Shown here one piece after another: positions 1 to 7,779 of a DNA stretch of 64,000 nt. The translations under genes and the position numbers were made by a program. This DNA comes from JBLWXV01 sp048267245 (GTDB lineage Bacteria > Bdellovibrionota > Bacteriovoracia > Bacteriovoracales > Bacteriovoracaceae), in NCBI GenBank assembly GCA_048267245.1, contig JBLWXV010000001.1:2170001-2234000 (forward strand), given 5' to 3'. The number at the start of each line of letters is the position of its first letter. Positions within the stretch are counted from its first letter, which is position 1. Under the pieces are notes generated by a model. The model was given only the letters and a program-made list of their open reading frames with translations, searched no databases and was not told where the DNA came from.

Positions 1-243
1 AGCTGGGGTCTTTCAAAGTCGATAATTTACTTCGATATTACCCTCGATATAAGTCAGGTATTAGGCGGGGAAAACTGTAAGATTGAGACCTTTAAATCTA
101 CCAAGTTTCAGCTCAAAAACGATGAAGATAAGTCCCGCATAATTCCTAAAAAATGTATTCAAGCAAAGACTCAGTTTTCGGGAGATGAATTTAAGATAGG
201 TCAGTGGCTGTGGGATATACGAGACTGTGGCGAGAATTCGTAA
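1..243 (+). CDS. C-terminal end of an unrecognised, probably exported protein (cut by left edge)
   Basis: Reading in frame from base 1, 80 codons are open and end at a TAA at 241-243. No start codon is needed within the window, so the gene begins before base 1. The fragment is balanced in composition, with three cysteines (fragment residues 26, 52 and 76), aromatic residues and alternating polar and hydrophobic stretches such as SIIYFDITLDI. This looks like the end of a folded extracytoplasmic domain. I do not recognise the family. Two small inverted repeats follow the stop codon and may end its transcript. An open frame on the opposite strand (61-246) is the shadow of this one. Function unknown. 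Confidence 0.6.
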   Translation, partial: SWGLSKSIIYFDITLDISQVLGGENCKIETFKSTKFQLKNDEDKSRIIPKKCIQAKTQFSGDEFKIGQWLWDIRDCGENS

Positions 244-254
244 CAAATTGAATG

Positions 255-305
255 TAGGGGGCTTCCCCTATGGCCTTACCCCACATAACTAAGATTATAT
301 GGGGT
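255..305. terminator. Two adjacent hairpins after the edge-truncated gene
   Basis: TAGGGG-GCTT-CCCCTA (255-270) is a perfect 6-bp stem with a 4-nt loop. A second stem, ACCCCACATA (278-287) with TATATGGGGT (296-305), pairs at nine of ten positions. The second arm is followed by AATATTTT. The pair lies between the end of the left-edge gene and the pirin gene, which converge, so it may serve both directions. The T-run is weak. The remaining bases 306-460 hold nothing I can support. Confidence 0.4.
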
Positions 306-460
306 AATATTTTGGACTCACCCAACTAACTAATGCTCTCTTTTGCTTAGTTTTAAGCCAGACTTGAATCTATTAATGGATTTGAAAATTACTTACAAGT
401 CCACTCTTCTCGTTTCATTTATCGCGCTACTTTTTCGCATACTCGATAATTGAAATAATT

Positions 461-1321
461 CTACCCATTCTCAGGCAGCGGAATCCACTCAGTCTCATTA
501 ATCACATTGCCAAATTCATTCTTCACCCAGCGCGCCTTAGCTTCTTCGATGAGATCTTTATTTGAAGCTACTAAATTCCACCAAATAAAGCGTTTTTCAG
601 GGAAAACTTCACCACCAAGAATCATGACTTCGGCTTCTGTTGTGGCCGTGTAGCTCATGGTTTCGCCGGCTTCATAGACGTCCATTTCTGCGGAGAGTTT
701 GCTGGGATTTTCGCTGGTTTTAATCGAACCTCTCGCGCAGTAGATAGCCCCTTGCTGACCCTCTGGCACAGTAAACTCGAGCTTTTGCCCCTTTCTGAGT
801 TTTGAATGGAGATAGAAGAGTTTTGAATAAACTGGAACGGGGGATTTCGCGCCGAGGGCCTCACCGGCAATGAGGCGAAATTGACACTCTCCAGAGACAA
901 TATTGGGAAGTTCCTTTTCTTTAATATGATAGAAATTGGGTTCAGTTTGTTCGTGCTCAACGGGCAGGGCAATCCACACCTGAATGGCCTCAAGGGTTTT
1001 ATCATCTGTTTTTTGAGAGCGCTCGCTATGGACAATCCCCTTACCTGCTGTCATCCAATTTACTTCACCGGGGCGAATTGGCTGTTCATTGCCAAGGCTA
1101 TCTCGGTGCATGATCTCACCGCTAAAAAGATAGGTGATGGTGGCAAGACCAATATGAGGATGAGCGCGCACTTGAAGCTCATCTCCGCGCTTCATCGCAA
1201 CTGGGCCCATGTGATCCCAAAAGATGAAGGGGCCCACCATTTTTTGGCCCATTTGTGGCAGTGTTCTCCTTACCACAAAGCCAGAGCCTAGATCCTTTTC
1301 CTTGCCAGATAGTCGCTTCAT
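461..1321 (-). CDS. Pirin family protein (bicupin)
   Basis: Pirin-like iron-binding bicupin of 286 residues, close to the usual length of about 290. The N-terminal cupin carries all four metal ligands: His54 and His56 (in RAHPHIGLAT), and His98 and Glu100 (in GIVHSE). The following FSGEIMHRDS stretch is typical of the family. The C-terminal cupin (about residues 160-280) lacks a metal site, as usual. Pirins act as quercetinase-like oxygenases or redox-sensing cofactors; which applies here cannot be told from sequence. The start ATG is preceded by GAGG a few bases upstream. A GNAT acetyltransferase lies 10 nt upstream on the same strand, so the two are probably co-transcribed. Confidence 0.93.
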   Translation of the reverse strand: MKRLSGKEKDLGSGFVVRRTLPQMGQKMVGPFIFWDHMGPVAMKRGDELQVRAHPHIGLATITYLFSGEIMHRDSLGNEQPIRPGEVNWMTAGKGIVHSERSQKTDDKTLEAIQVWIALPVEHEQTEPNFYHIKEKELPNIVSGECQFRLIAGEALGAKSPVPVYSKLFYLHSKLRKGQKLEFTVPEGQQGAIYCARGSIKTSENPSKLSAEMDVYEAGETMSYTATTEAEVMILGGEVFPEKRFIWWNLVASNKDLIEEAKARWVKNEFGNVINETEWIPLPENG

Positions 1322-1331
1322 TTAACCTCTA

Positions 1332-1892
1332 TTATTTCACTCGCATTCCCATGCGAATTTCATCGATATATTGCCCTTCAAGGGTCTTATAGGATTCTTT
1401 AATCAGACCTTCCTCTTCAAAGCCAAGGCTTCGGTAGAGAAAGTAGGCACCTGGATTGGTGCTAAAAACACTTAGGACAATCTTTTCAAGCTCGGGGCGC
1501 ACCCTCACCCATTCAATGAAGGCCATGACGAGCTGTCTGCCCACTCCTTGATCACGATACTCAGCGCGCACAGACATGCCAAATTCGATCTTGTGCCGCT
1601 CTTTGATCTTAGCTCCACCATGGCCATCGAGCATGCCCACAAAGCGCGGGCCATGGTAGGCAACCAAAATAACGGAGTTCTTCTCTTTAGAGAGTCCGTT
1701 AATCCAAGCTTCAGTGGTCTTTTCAGTCATGGAGAATTCTTCGGGATAGCGAAGAACGGTGTCGTCGTTGTCGACAATGCGCTTGACGTGCTTAAAGAGC
1801 GCGCCAGCATCTGAGGGATCGGCCAGGCGAATGAGAATCTCCTCACCCGTTTTTAACTGACCTTGTGCTTCGAATTGCGTCGCTACTTCCAT
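1332..1892 (-). CDS. GNAT family N-acetyltransferase
   Basis: Acetyl-CoA-dependent N-acetyltransferase of 186 residues. The acetyl-CoA binding motif A is seen as YRDQGVGRQLV at about residues 112-122 (the Q/R-x-x-G-x-G/A signature), followed by the motif B region ending in FLYRSLGFEEEGL. The family acetylates amines on small molecules, peptides or ribosomal proteins; the substrate here is unknown. The start ATG has no Shine-Dalgarno sequence. TACAAT lies only 7 nt upstream (1900-1905), suggesting a leaderless transcript. The pirin gene follows 10 nt downstream on the same strand and may be in the same unit. Confidence 0.88.
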   Translation of the reverse strand: MEVATQFEAQGQLKTGEEILIRLADPSDAGALFKHVKRIVDNDDTVLRYPEEFSMTEKTTEAWINGLSKEKNSVILVAYHGPRFVGMLDGHGGAKIKERHKIEFGMSVRAEYRDQGVGRQLVMAFIEWVRVRPELEKIVLSVFSTNPGAYFLYRSLGFEEEGLIKESYKTLEGQYIDEIRMGMRVK

Positions 1893-1905
1893 AGCGATTA
1901 TTGTA

Positions 1906-1927
1906 GCGGGCCACGACCATGGCCCGC
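1906..1927. repeat. 8-bp perfect GC-rich inverted repeat
   Basis: GCGGGCCA (1906-1913) and TGGCCCGC (1920-1927) form a perfect 8-bp stem with a 6-nt loop. It lies in the 47-nt gap between the 1940-2341 gene and the GNAT gene, both on the minus strand. No T-run follows on the minus strand, so it is not a textbook intrinsic terminator. It sits immediately upstream of the -10-like TACAAT of the GNAT gene and could also be an operator. Confidence 0.5.
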
Positions 1928-1939
1928 AAGGAAAACTTC

Positions 1940-2341
1940 TTACTCGGCCCTATTTGCGTCTGCCTCTGCGTCCCAGATACAATCTGTCACAGTTTCGTAG
2001 AGGTAGTCGTTATAACTGAGTCCAAAACCACGATTCTCTGAAATCTCTTCGAGAGAGCCTGCCTTAATCGCGCAGCTTGCAGCAGTTCTCACTTCACCTG
2101 TGATTTCCCAATCTTGATCAAAATAGTAGTCAATAAATTCGTACTCCATCACACATTCGCTTTTATCAAAGTCGCAAACAAAGGAGTTAAATGAGAAATT
2201 GAAATCTCCCTCACACCAAGTGTCGCCACAGATATTGTCAATTGAGGTTAGGAGTGAACTCTCCTCTTTTGAACTGAGGTCATTGGCAAAGCTTGTTTGA
2301 GTAAGTGCTAGGCCCAGGAGTGCCAAGATTAGGTATTTCAT
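1940..2341 (-). CDS. Small exported hypothetical protein, Cys-rich
   Basis: 133 residues with a clear Sec signal peptide (MKYLILALLGLALTQTSFA, cleavage predicted after about residue 19). The mature part is acidic with six cysteines (among them CGDTWC, CDFDKSEC, SCAIK and DCIWD), consistent with disulphides in the periplasm. I do not recognise the family. GGAG lies 6 nt before the ATG. It sits at the edge of a perfect 9-bp inverted repeat (2349-2383), which could modulate translation. TTTACA and TATCCT, 16 bp apart upstream, are promoter candidates. Function unknown. Confidence 0.7.
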   Translation of the reverse strand: MKYLILALLGLALTQTSFANDLSSKEESSLLTSIDNICGDTWCEGDFNFSFNSFVCDFDKSECVMEYEFIDYYFDQDWEITGEVRTAASCAIKAGSLEEISENRGFGLSYNDYLYETVTDCIWDAEADANRAE

Positions 2342-2348
2342 AAGATCT

Positions 2349-2383
2349 CCGGTGGTTGTTAAGTTCTCGCTTTAAACCACCGG
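2349..2383 (-). promoter_or_regulatory. Inverted repeat touching the ribosome-binding site of the 133-aa exported protein
   Basis: On the minus strand, CCGGTGGTT and AACCACCGG form a perfect 9-bp stem separated by 17 nt. The last two G of the downstream arm are the first two G of the GGAG Shine-Dalgarno sequence, so folding would partly mask it. It could equally be a DNA operator. Confidence 0.45.
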
Positions 2384-2435
2384 GAGGATAAATGTGCCAA
2401 TAGATTTGTAAAATTGTTTCTATCTAATTTTTTGG

Positions 2436-2723
2436 CTAATTTTTGGCAAGAACGTGCATGAGGTCTGTTTTGAGCACTTCAAGAGCACTCTGCTCATCGC
2501 GACCGCGGGCGTGGGCGAGATCAAGAGCGATCTTCTTTAGTTCAGAACTAGTCAGAATTGGTTCAAGCTCACTCGCTGGGCGGCCCTTATTCTTTAAGAG
2601 TTCCTGAGCGTACTTCGCCTCAAGTTGGTGCGAGTGTCGCTCGCGCTTAGACCAAGAGCGCGAGAGTAAGATGAGTGACCCCAAAATGAAGGTCATGAGC
2701 GTGGCGATGATTTTAATATCCAT
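2436..2723 (-). CDS. Small single-span membrane protein, unknown
   Basis: 95 residues: an N-terminal membrane anchor (about residues 5-21, IIATLMTFILGSLILL), a positively charged stretch (SKRERH), then a cytoplasmic, probably helical domain. Family not recognised. The start codon is at the beginning of the hydrophobic anchor. Before it there is no Shine-Dalgarno sequence, but TATAAA lies 6 nt upstream (2730-2735) with TGGGCA 17 bp further up, suggesting a leaderless mRNA. The gene diverges from the 634-residue exported protein across 141 nt. Confidence 0.65.
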   Translation of the reverse strand: MDIKIIATLMTFILGSLILLSRSWSKRERHSHQLEAKYAQELLKNKGRPASELEPILTSSELKKIALDLAHARGRDEQSALEVLKTDLMHVLAKN

Positions 2724-2829
2724 GGGGATTTTATAGTCAAATCAATGGGTTTTGCCCAGTCCTCGGGGCGCCAATTCGGTGTTTCTCAGGGAGTGCCTAA
2801 CGTTTTTTTAAGGACTTACGCTTTAACGT

Positions 2830-2858
2830 TTTAGAAAATCGTCGAAATAGCCGATAAT
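2830..2858 (+). promoter_or_regulatory. Promoter candidate placing the transcript start at the ATG
   Basis: TTTAGA (2830-2835), 17 bp, GATAAT (2853-2858), then 6 nt to the ATG at 2865. The -10 overlaps a perfect GCCGATAA (2850-2857), the FliA-type -10 octamer. No Shine-Dalgarno sequence is present. Both readings predict a start at or next to the A of the ATG. Confidence 0.45.
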
Positions 2859-2864
2859 ATTGCT

Positions 2865-4769
2865 ATGAAATCCCCTACTCTCATGGCCATTGTCATTCTT
2901 CTTAGCCTCACCCAAGTGAGTTTGGCCCAGAGTGCGCCGGCCGCTAAGCCAACTCCTGAGAACTCCTATACCGATGTGATTGATGAAGAGTCTCTCGCTA
3001 GCATGATTGAGAAGTCGGAAGAAGCAAAGAAAATCTACGAGCAGTGTACGTCTGATCCCAATGCTGGCCCACTTGACGAGTGCTTGAGGACTTCTTGGGA
3101 TGCCCTCTCAACTGAAGATAAAGCCAAAATTTCACAGGCGCTTCAAAGCAAGCGAGTGACCTTTGAAGATGGCAAGCAGGTTTTTAAAGAAGATAAAATT
3201 GATCTTCTTAAAGTCAATCCAAGTTCCGTTGAGATTTCAAATTCAAATGATCCTGCCGTAAAGAAACTTAGAAAGTATCTCGCCGATCAATTGAGTGAGG
3301 CCCTCTACGGTGAAGTCAATAAGACCAGTGGTCAATTTACCCACAAGCGCCTAGTCGATCACTCCACCTTCTATGAACTCTTTGAAAGTCAGGTGGGTCA
3401 AAATATCATCTTGGCCTTGAGTGACTACTGTCTTAAATCTAATGAGGTTCAAGTGGAAAAGCCCGATGGTGTGGACCCAGATGGAAGTATAAAAGTGAAG
3501 GATGGGTCATCAACGAAGACTGTTTCTACTATTACTGTCTATGTACCAGTTGTGGACACTGCCTTAAGGACCACCACCCTTGAGGCCAATATGAATGCCC
3601 TCAAGGGCGGATTCATGGGTAGCGGTGGGGCCGATGATCAAAACTCAGATTTTTCTAAGCAGCGTAAGCGCTACACCATGTGTATCTCACGCATCAATCT
3701 TGTTTGTAAGCCACCGAAGGACTCTTGGACCGATCAGCGAGAAAGAGAGGAAAGAAATGGTGGTTTCACTCGTGAAACTCCAATTAAAGAAGATCAAAGC
3801 CGAGAGGCTTGTCTTGTGACTGAGTATCTCGATCGAGGCCGTCAGGCACTCATTGACCTTGAAAAAATTAAAAAAACTATGGCCAGTAGTAAGGGCAATA
3901 GTGGCTTTTCTATTGATGGCGCCAAGGATTCTCTCTATCAAAATGGTCGCGGCAAGGACGAGAAGTCCATTCAAGAGCTCACCATTCACACTTCAAAGGA
4001 AATTCAAGCTTCAGGTATGGAAGAAGAGGCAGCCAAGGTTGCTGAAAAAATAGATGAATGTATCAATGCTGGAGGCAGTGAGGACGAGTGTAAGAACTTT
4101 CTTGATACGGACCTAGAAGCGAAGCAAGAAGTTCTCGCCAACGAGTTCTTCCGTGTTAAGGCACAGGAAGTACGCCTTGAAGAAAAGCTTAAGGAGGACG
4201 AGCAGGCCGTCCTTACTTACCTTAAAGAAGAGGGTTATGATGAGACGGCCGCACAAGAAATTGTAGATGAGGCCGGAGGAAGTGAAGAGGCCATTAAGAA
4301 AATTATGGAACGATATAAAATGCAAAAAGATGCTGTCATTTATGCACTCAACAAGGAAATTGAAAAGAGTACTGTTAGTGAAAACGACTCTGCTCAAGGT
4401 AAGATAAGGAAGGCAGAGGCCCTCAAGGCCTCTATTGAGGCTAGACCAAAGCAACTGGCCGAATTGCTTCAATTCTCCAACCTAGCCTCCTCTTTTATTG
4501 AAGTTCACGCCAAGGGAGGCGATGGTGAAGTTACGAAGAGTGCCAACTCACTGGCGGCCTTTACCGAACTCGCCGGCTTTGATGGATCACAGCGCGCCCC
4601 TTCTGATAACAGCAGTGGTGGCACAAGTGTGGGTCTCTTTGATAGCCAAGATGATGTAAATAAGGCCCTTGAAAAGCTACAAGGAAAAGAGGGTAATACC
4701 TCTGGTGATGATTCCAAGAATGCCACTCTGAGCGTTGAACAGATCAACGAAAATCTACTGGACTACTAA
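2865..4769 (+). CDS. Large exported coiled-coil protein, unknown
   Basis: 634 residues with a Sec signal peptide (MKSPTLMAIVILLSLTQVSLAQS, cleavage near residue 22). The mature protein is highly charged. Cysteine-containing segments lie at about residues 60-75 (CTSDPNAGPLDEC) and 270-320, and there is another at about 400 (CINAGGSEDEC). From about residue 420 to 530 it is Glu/Lys-rich and predicted coiled coil, with a UBA-like stretch (YLKEEGYDETAAQEIVDEAGG). The last 60 residues are Ser/Gly/Asn-rich and probably disordered. Family not recognised. Its stop codon overlaps that of the convergent lipoprotein gene by 4 nt. Probably periplasmic or surface structural; function unknown. Confidence 0.72.
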   Translation: MKSPTLMAIVILLSLTQVSLAQSAPAAKPTPENSYTDVIDEESLASMIEKSEEAKKIYEQCTSDPNAGPLDECLRTSWDALSTEDKAKISQALQSKRVTFEDGKQVFKEDKIDLLKVNPSSVEISNSNDPAVKKLRKYLADQLSEALYGEVNKTSGQFTHKRLVDHSTFYELFESQVGQNIILALSDYCLKSNEVQVEKPDGVDPDGSIKVKDGSSTKTVSTITVYVPVVDTALRTTTLEANMNALKGGFMGSGGADDQNSDFSKQRKRYTMCISRINLVCKPPKDSWTDQREREERNGGFTRETPIKEDQSREACLVTEYLDRGRQALIDLEKIKKTMASSKGNSGFSIDGAKDSLYQNGRGKDEKSIQELTIHTSKEIQASGMEEEAAKVAEKIDECINAGGSEDECKNFLDTDLEAKQEVLANEFFRVKAQEVRLEEKLKEDEQAVLTYLKEEGYDETAAQEIVDEAGGSEEAIKKIMERYKMQKDAVIYALNKEIEKSTVSENDSAQGKIRKAEALKASIEARPKQLAELLQFSNLASSFIEVHAKGGDGEVTKSANSLAAFTELAGFDGSQRAPSDNSSGGTSVGLFDSQDDVNKALEKLQGKEGNTSGDDSKNATLSVEQINENLLDY

Positions 4770-5470
4770 GGCTTTATATACTTCTGAGTATATTGGTAAG
4801 TGCGCGCGGCTCCCTCGCATGCGCGTGTGCGCTCGGTCTCAAGGATCATTCCATAAGTGGGCGTCGGAGCTGCTTGGTTGAGCTCAACAAAGTGAGCATC
4901 CTTTTGATAGATCTCAAAAGTCTTGTTTCCATTATTATCTAAAATTGCGCGAGCGTAATCAACCACGAGCCACTCGCCTGTCCCACTCGATTTAAAGCTC
5001 AGAGCAATCTTCTCACCACTGGCCGTCTCATAGGTATTGCCGGCCTCATCTCCAAGAAAGAGAGACTCACACACGGGCATTAAAACGCCGTAGTCACTGG
5101 TTTGAACTTCTTTAAAGAGAACCTTGTTATTGTCTACGTCAAAAATCATTGGCTGGCTTGAGAGGACTTGCTTCAAAGTAGTGTCGACCCTCTCACTGTA
5201 AGTTGTGCGATCACACTTTTCTTCATTAATTTGAAAGCTAAAAATCGCGCCGATTTGAGTGGCAATAAAGCTCGATTTCTTGCTCTTAAAAGCGTAGCAA
5301 ATACTCAGCGCCTTTGACTTCTCACTCGCAGAGAGGCTTCTCTCACTGGAGAGTATACCGCCCACAGAAGAAGGTGCCCGAGATTTATCAGAGTACTCGC
5401 GCCCGCAGCTACTGATAAGCATGAGACCAAGGGTGAGAGCTGAATGTGAAATAATGCGATGATATTTCAT
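4766..5470 (-). CDS. Lipoprotein, unknown
   Basis: 234 residues with a lipoprotein signal peptide ending in the lipobox LISSC (Cys22), so it is predicted to be lipidated and anchored in the outer or inner membrane. The mature part is mixed alpha/beta with several cysteines (CYAFKSKK, CDRTTYSERV, VCESLF, RACEG). Family not recognised. There is no good Shine-Dalgarno sequence. TCCGATAG lies 7 nt before the ATG (5478-5485) with TAAG 15 bp further upstream, resembling a FliA-type promoter. The start-proximal sequence closely resembles that of the 2865 gene, which converges on it and overlaps its stop. Confidence 0.72.
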   Translation of the reverse strand: MKYHRIISHSALTLGLMLISSCGREYSDKSRAPSSVGGILSSERSLSASEKSKALSICYAFKSKKSSFIATQIGAIFSFQINEEKCDRTTYSERVDTTLKQVLSSQPMIFDVDNNKVLFKEVQTSDYGVLMPVCESLFLGDEAGNTYETASGEKIALSFKSSGTGEWLVVDYARAILDNNGNKTFEIYQKDAHFVELNQAAPTPTYGMILETERTRACEGAARTYQYTQKYIKP

Positions 5471-5477
5471 AGCATAC

Positions 5478-5485
5478 CTATCGGA
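5478..5485 (-). promoter_or_regulatory. FliA-like -10 element (TCCGATAG)
   Basis: Minus-strand TCCGATAG ends 7 nt before the lipoprotein ATG. It matches GCCGATAA at six of eight positions, and TAAG lies 15 bp upstream, matching the TAAA-N15 geometry of sigma-28 promoters at three of four bases. Confidence 0.35.
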
Positions 5486-5576
5486 TCTTGCGGCGACGCC
5501 CTTATTTGGGCCTGACAGATAATCTTGGATGCGGCAATAATTCCCGTATCCAGTACCTTCATTGAGGCACCCTGCT

Positions 5577-6395
5577 ATGACTAAGCCCCCACTTAAAGGC
5601 TATCAATTCGTTCCCACCGAGGATCAGAGTGTCACGCTCTTTAGCGAGGCTTTTAATGAAGCTTGTCACTCCACTCACGGGGCGCGAGAAGAAACTCGCC
5701 AAATCTACCTCGAGGGTTGCGATTTAAAGGGACTTAAAAAGGAGATTAAGGACTCACCCCTTAGAATCTTAGAGATCGGCTTTGGCGCCGGAATTGGCGT
5801 CATAGAGACTTTTAAGTATGCAAAGACCCAAGAATTGGGACCAGTAGAGATGATCACGACTGAGATTGATCCAGATCTTGTTGATTACCTACTCGCAACT
5901 AATGAGTTTTCATCTTTTAAAGTAGAACATAACACTCCACTACCAAGTGATCTTCGTAAGGTTGTAGCTAGTTGCGAAGACTTTAAGCTCACAATTTTAA
6001 TTGGCGACGCTCGCCACACGCTAAGCTCTATTGGACTCTACCGAGAGTTAGGACCTGTACACGCAATCTATCAAGATGCCTTCTCTCCTAAGCGAAACCC
6101 CGCTCTTTGGAGCATACAGTGGTTTGAGCTTCTAAGAGACTATTGGTCAACTAATCTCACTAAACTCTCCACCTACTCGGCCTCTAATTCTGTGAGAAAG
6201 GCCATGAGGGCCGCGGGTTGGAATGTTGAGATAGCTCCTGGCTTTGGTCCAAAGCGCCAGTCCACAAGGGCCACGATCTCAGGAAGTCTAGACCCCGAAC
6301 TGGCCCTGACACTAGAGCGCTCTGGGGCGCAAGCACTCATTGATGAAGAATTGAGGCAAAGTCTTACACGTTTGAAAGGTGATTGCACAAAGTAG
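5577..6395 (+). CDS. mnmD: tRNA 5-methylaminomethyl-2-thiouridine methyltransferase, MnmD type
   Basis: S-adenosylmethionine-dependent methyltransferase that completes mnm5s2U at the wobble position of tRNA. It corresponds to the N-terminal (DUF752) half of E. coli MnmC; the FAD-dependent oxidase half is absent, as in stand-alone MnmD. The family's N-terminal signature is present (FNEACHSTHGAREETRQIYLE), as are the SAM loop LEIGFGAGIG (about residues 64-74) and the DAFSPKRNP active-site loop near residue 170. An in-frame TTG at 5562 is possible, but GAGG at 5564-5567 is well spaced for the ATG at 5577, giving 272 residues. The signalling protein downstream starts 22 nt after its stop, probably one unit. 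Confidence 0.9.
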   Translation: MTKPPLKGYQFVPTEDQSVTLFSEAFNEACHSTHGAREETRQIYLEGCDLKGLKKEIKDSPLRILEIGFGAGIGVIETFKYAKTQELGPVEMITTEIDPDLVDYLLATNEFSSFKVEHNTPLPSDLRKVVASCEDFKLTILIGDARHTLSSIGLYRELGPVHAIYQDAFSPKRNPALWSIQWFELLRDYWSTNLTKLSTYSASNSVRKAMRAAGWNVEIAPGFGPKRQSTRATISGSLDPELALTLERSGAQALIDEELRQSLTRLKGDCTK

Positions 6396-6417
6396 TGTCA
6401 GTAAAGATAATAGAGTT

Positions 6418-7779
6418 ATGGCACAAATTATTCTCATCGAGCCAGATGAAACATTGCGAGAGCTCCTCACCCTTAACCTTACGACCTATGTAGGTGCTGA
6501 GGTTATACCCAAAGATAGTTTTGCTGAAGCACTTATGCTACTTCAAATTATTCCTAATATTGATCTGGTGATCTCAAGGAAAATCGACACCCAGGGTGCT
6601 ACTTCAAAAGAAATTTGTGACTTCATTCGAGAGCACGAGCGCGAGACATCACTTATTATTTCTGGAAGTGAAGCCGTTGATAAATTAGACCTTGGTATTG
6701 CTCTTGAAGTGCATGATCCCTTCGACTGGGATCAAACGATTCAGCTTGCGGCCAAAACTCTGGGTGTTACCCAAGATCTCCTTGAAAAGAAAGTCAGACC
6801 TGACTACGTTCCCATTCGCATAAAGGTCTTTCGCCACTTAACGGCCACTCCCTGCGACGTCTTCATTAGAATTAAAAGGGGCCCTGGTGACTATCAATAC
6901 GTCAAGCGCCTGCACTCTGGGGATGTCTTTGCTGAACAGATGATTAATAAGTATATCGATCAGGGACTCTCTAATTTCTATATTCCAAAAGACTATCTGG
7001 CGAATTTTACAAATTTCGTGAGTGATCGCTTTGTTGAGCGCCTAGAGGCGATCACCTGGCAAAGCGACGAAGACTTTGAGGTTGTCGGAGAGTCCTTTGA
7101 CCAGACCCTTGAAAGTGCCAGAGAGGTTGGTTTTTCTTCGGCCACCATTCAACTTGCCGAAGCTGTGATGAATAGTATGCTCGATAGCGTGCAGACCTCA
7201 AGTGAGATGGGACCACTACTTCAAAAAGTTCTAAACTCTCCCACCGGTCTTATCTATCAGCATGGCCATATGAGTGCTATTGTCGCCATTGAAATCCTCA
7301 AGGCTTCAGGGCTAGGTTCGCAACATAATCTTGAAAAGGTAAGTTACGCAGCCCTTTTTAAAGATGTCATGCTAAGTGATCACGAAGAGTGGCTTCTCAT
7401 TGACTCATTTGAAGAGCTTGAAAATCGCCATTTGCCAGAGTCCGACTGGGACCGCGTCTTTGGCCATGCTCTAGACTCCGCTGCTCTTATTCAAAATGCC
7501 CGAGACATCCCCATTGGTGTTGAAGAACTTATCCGCCATCACCACGGCACTAGTAACGGCAAGGGATTCTCTCTTGGACAGATCGACAATCTCCCAGAGA
7601 TTAGCGTGGTCTTTATTTTGGCGGTGGACTTCGTCAATCAGCTCTATCTCTATCAACAGAGAAAAGATCCGAATGCAAAACCTGTTATTGGAACATTGAA
7701 GGAGCGCTTTGCTCACTCAAAAAAAGCAGCGCGATTTCTAAGTGAGCTCAATAAGCGATTAAAAAAGAAGGGCGCTTAG
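6418..7779 (+). CDS. Degenerate receiver plus degenerate HD-domain signalling protein
   Basis: 453 residues from the ATG at 6418 (an in-frame GTG at 6379 would add 13). Residues 1-115 resemble a response-regulator receiver (IILIEPDETLRELL), but the phosphorylation Asp expected after the DLVIS strand is replaced by Arg (DLVISRKI). A middle domain (about 135-205) is followed by an HD/HD-GYP-like domain. There the first metal His is replaced (LFKDVMLSD instead of L-x-HD) and the HHE element reads RHHHGTSNGKGF, with no GYP. It is therefore predicted to be non-phosphorylated and probably inactive as a phosphodiesterase, perhaps a c-di-GMP or protein-binding scaffold. Its stop codon overlaps that of htpX. 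Confidence 0.75.
   Translation: MAQIILIEPDETLRELLTLNLTTYVGAEVIPKDSFAEALMLLQIIPNIDLVISRKIDTQGATSKEICDFIREHERETSLIISGSEAVDKLDLGIALEVHDPFDWDQTIQLAAKTLGVTQDLLEKKVRPDYVPIRIKVFRHLTATPCDVFIRIKRGPGDYQYVKRLHSGDVFAEQMINKYIDQGLSNFYIPKDYLANFTNFVSDRFVERLEAITWQSDEDFEVVGESFDQTLESAREVGFSSATIQLAEAVMNSMLDSVQTSSEMGPLLQKVLNSPTGLIYQHGHMSAIVAIEILKASGLGSQHNLEKVSYAALFKDVMLSDHEEWLLIDSFEELENRHLPESDWDRVFGHALDSAALIQNARDIPIGVEELIRHHHGTSNGKGFSLGQIDNLPEISVVFILAVDFVNQLYLYQQRKDPNAKPVIGTLKERFAHSKKAARFLSELNKRLKKKGA

Noticed and set aside
61..246. Open frame of 61 codons on the minus strand
   Set aside because: It lies antisense to the edge-truncated plus-strand frame (1-243), which has better composition; the minus frame lacks a ribosome-binding site and recognisable features.
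376..453. 25-codon plus-strand ORF encoding a hydrophobic peptide, considered as a small toxin
   Set aside because: No Shine-Dalgarno sequence, no partner antisense RNA or antitoxin visible, and short AT-rich ORFs of this size arise by chance.
655..1291. Two overlapping ORFs inside the pirin gene
   Set aside because: Both lie in other frames of a clear pirin gene and show low-complexity composition.
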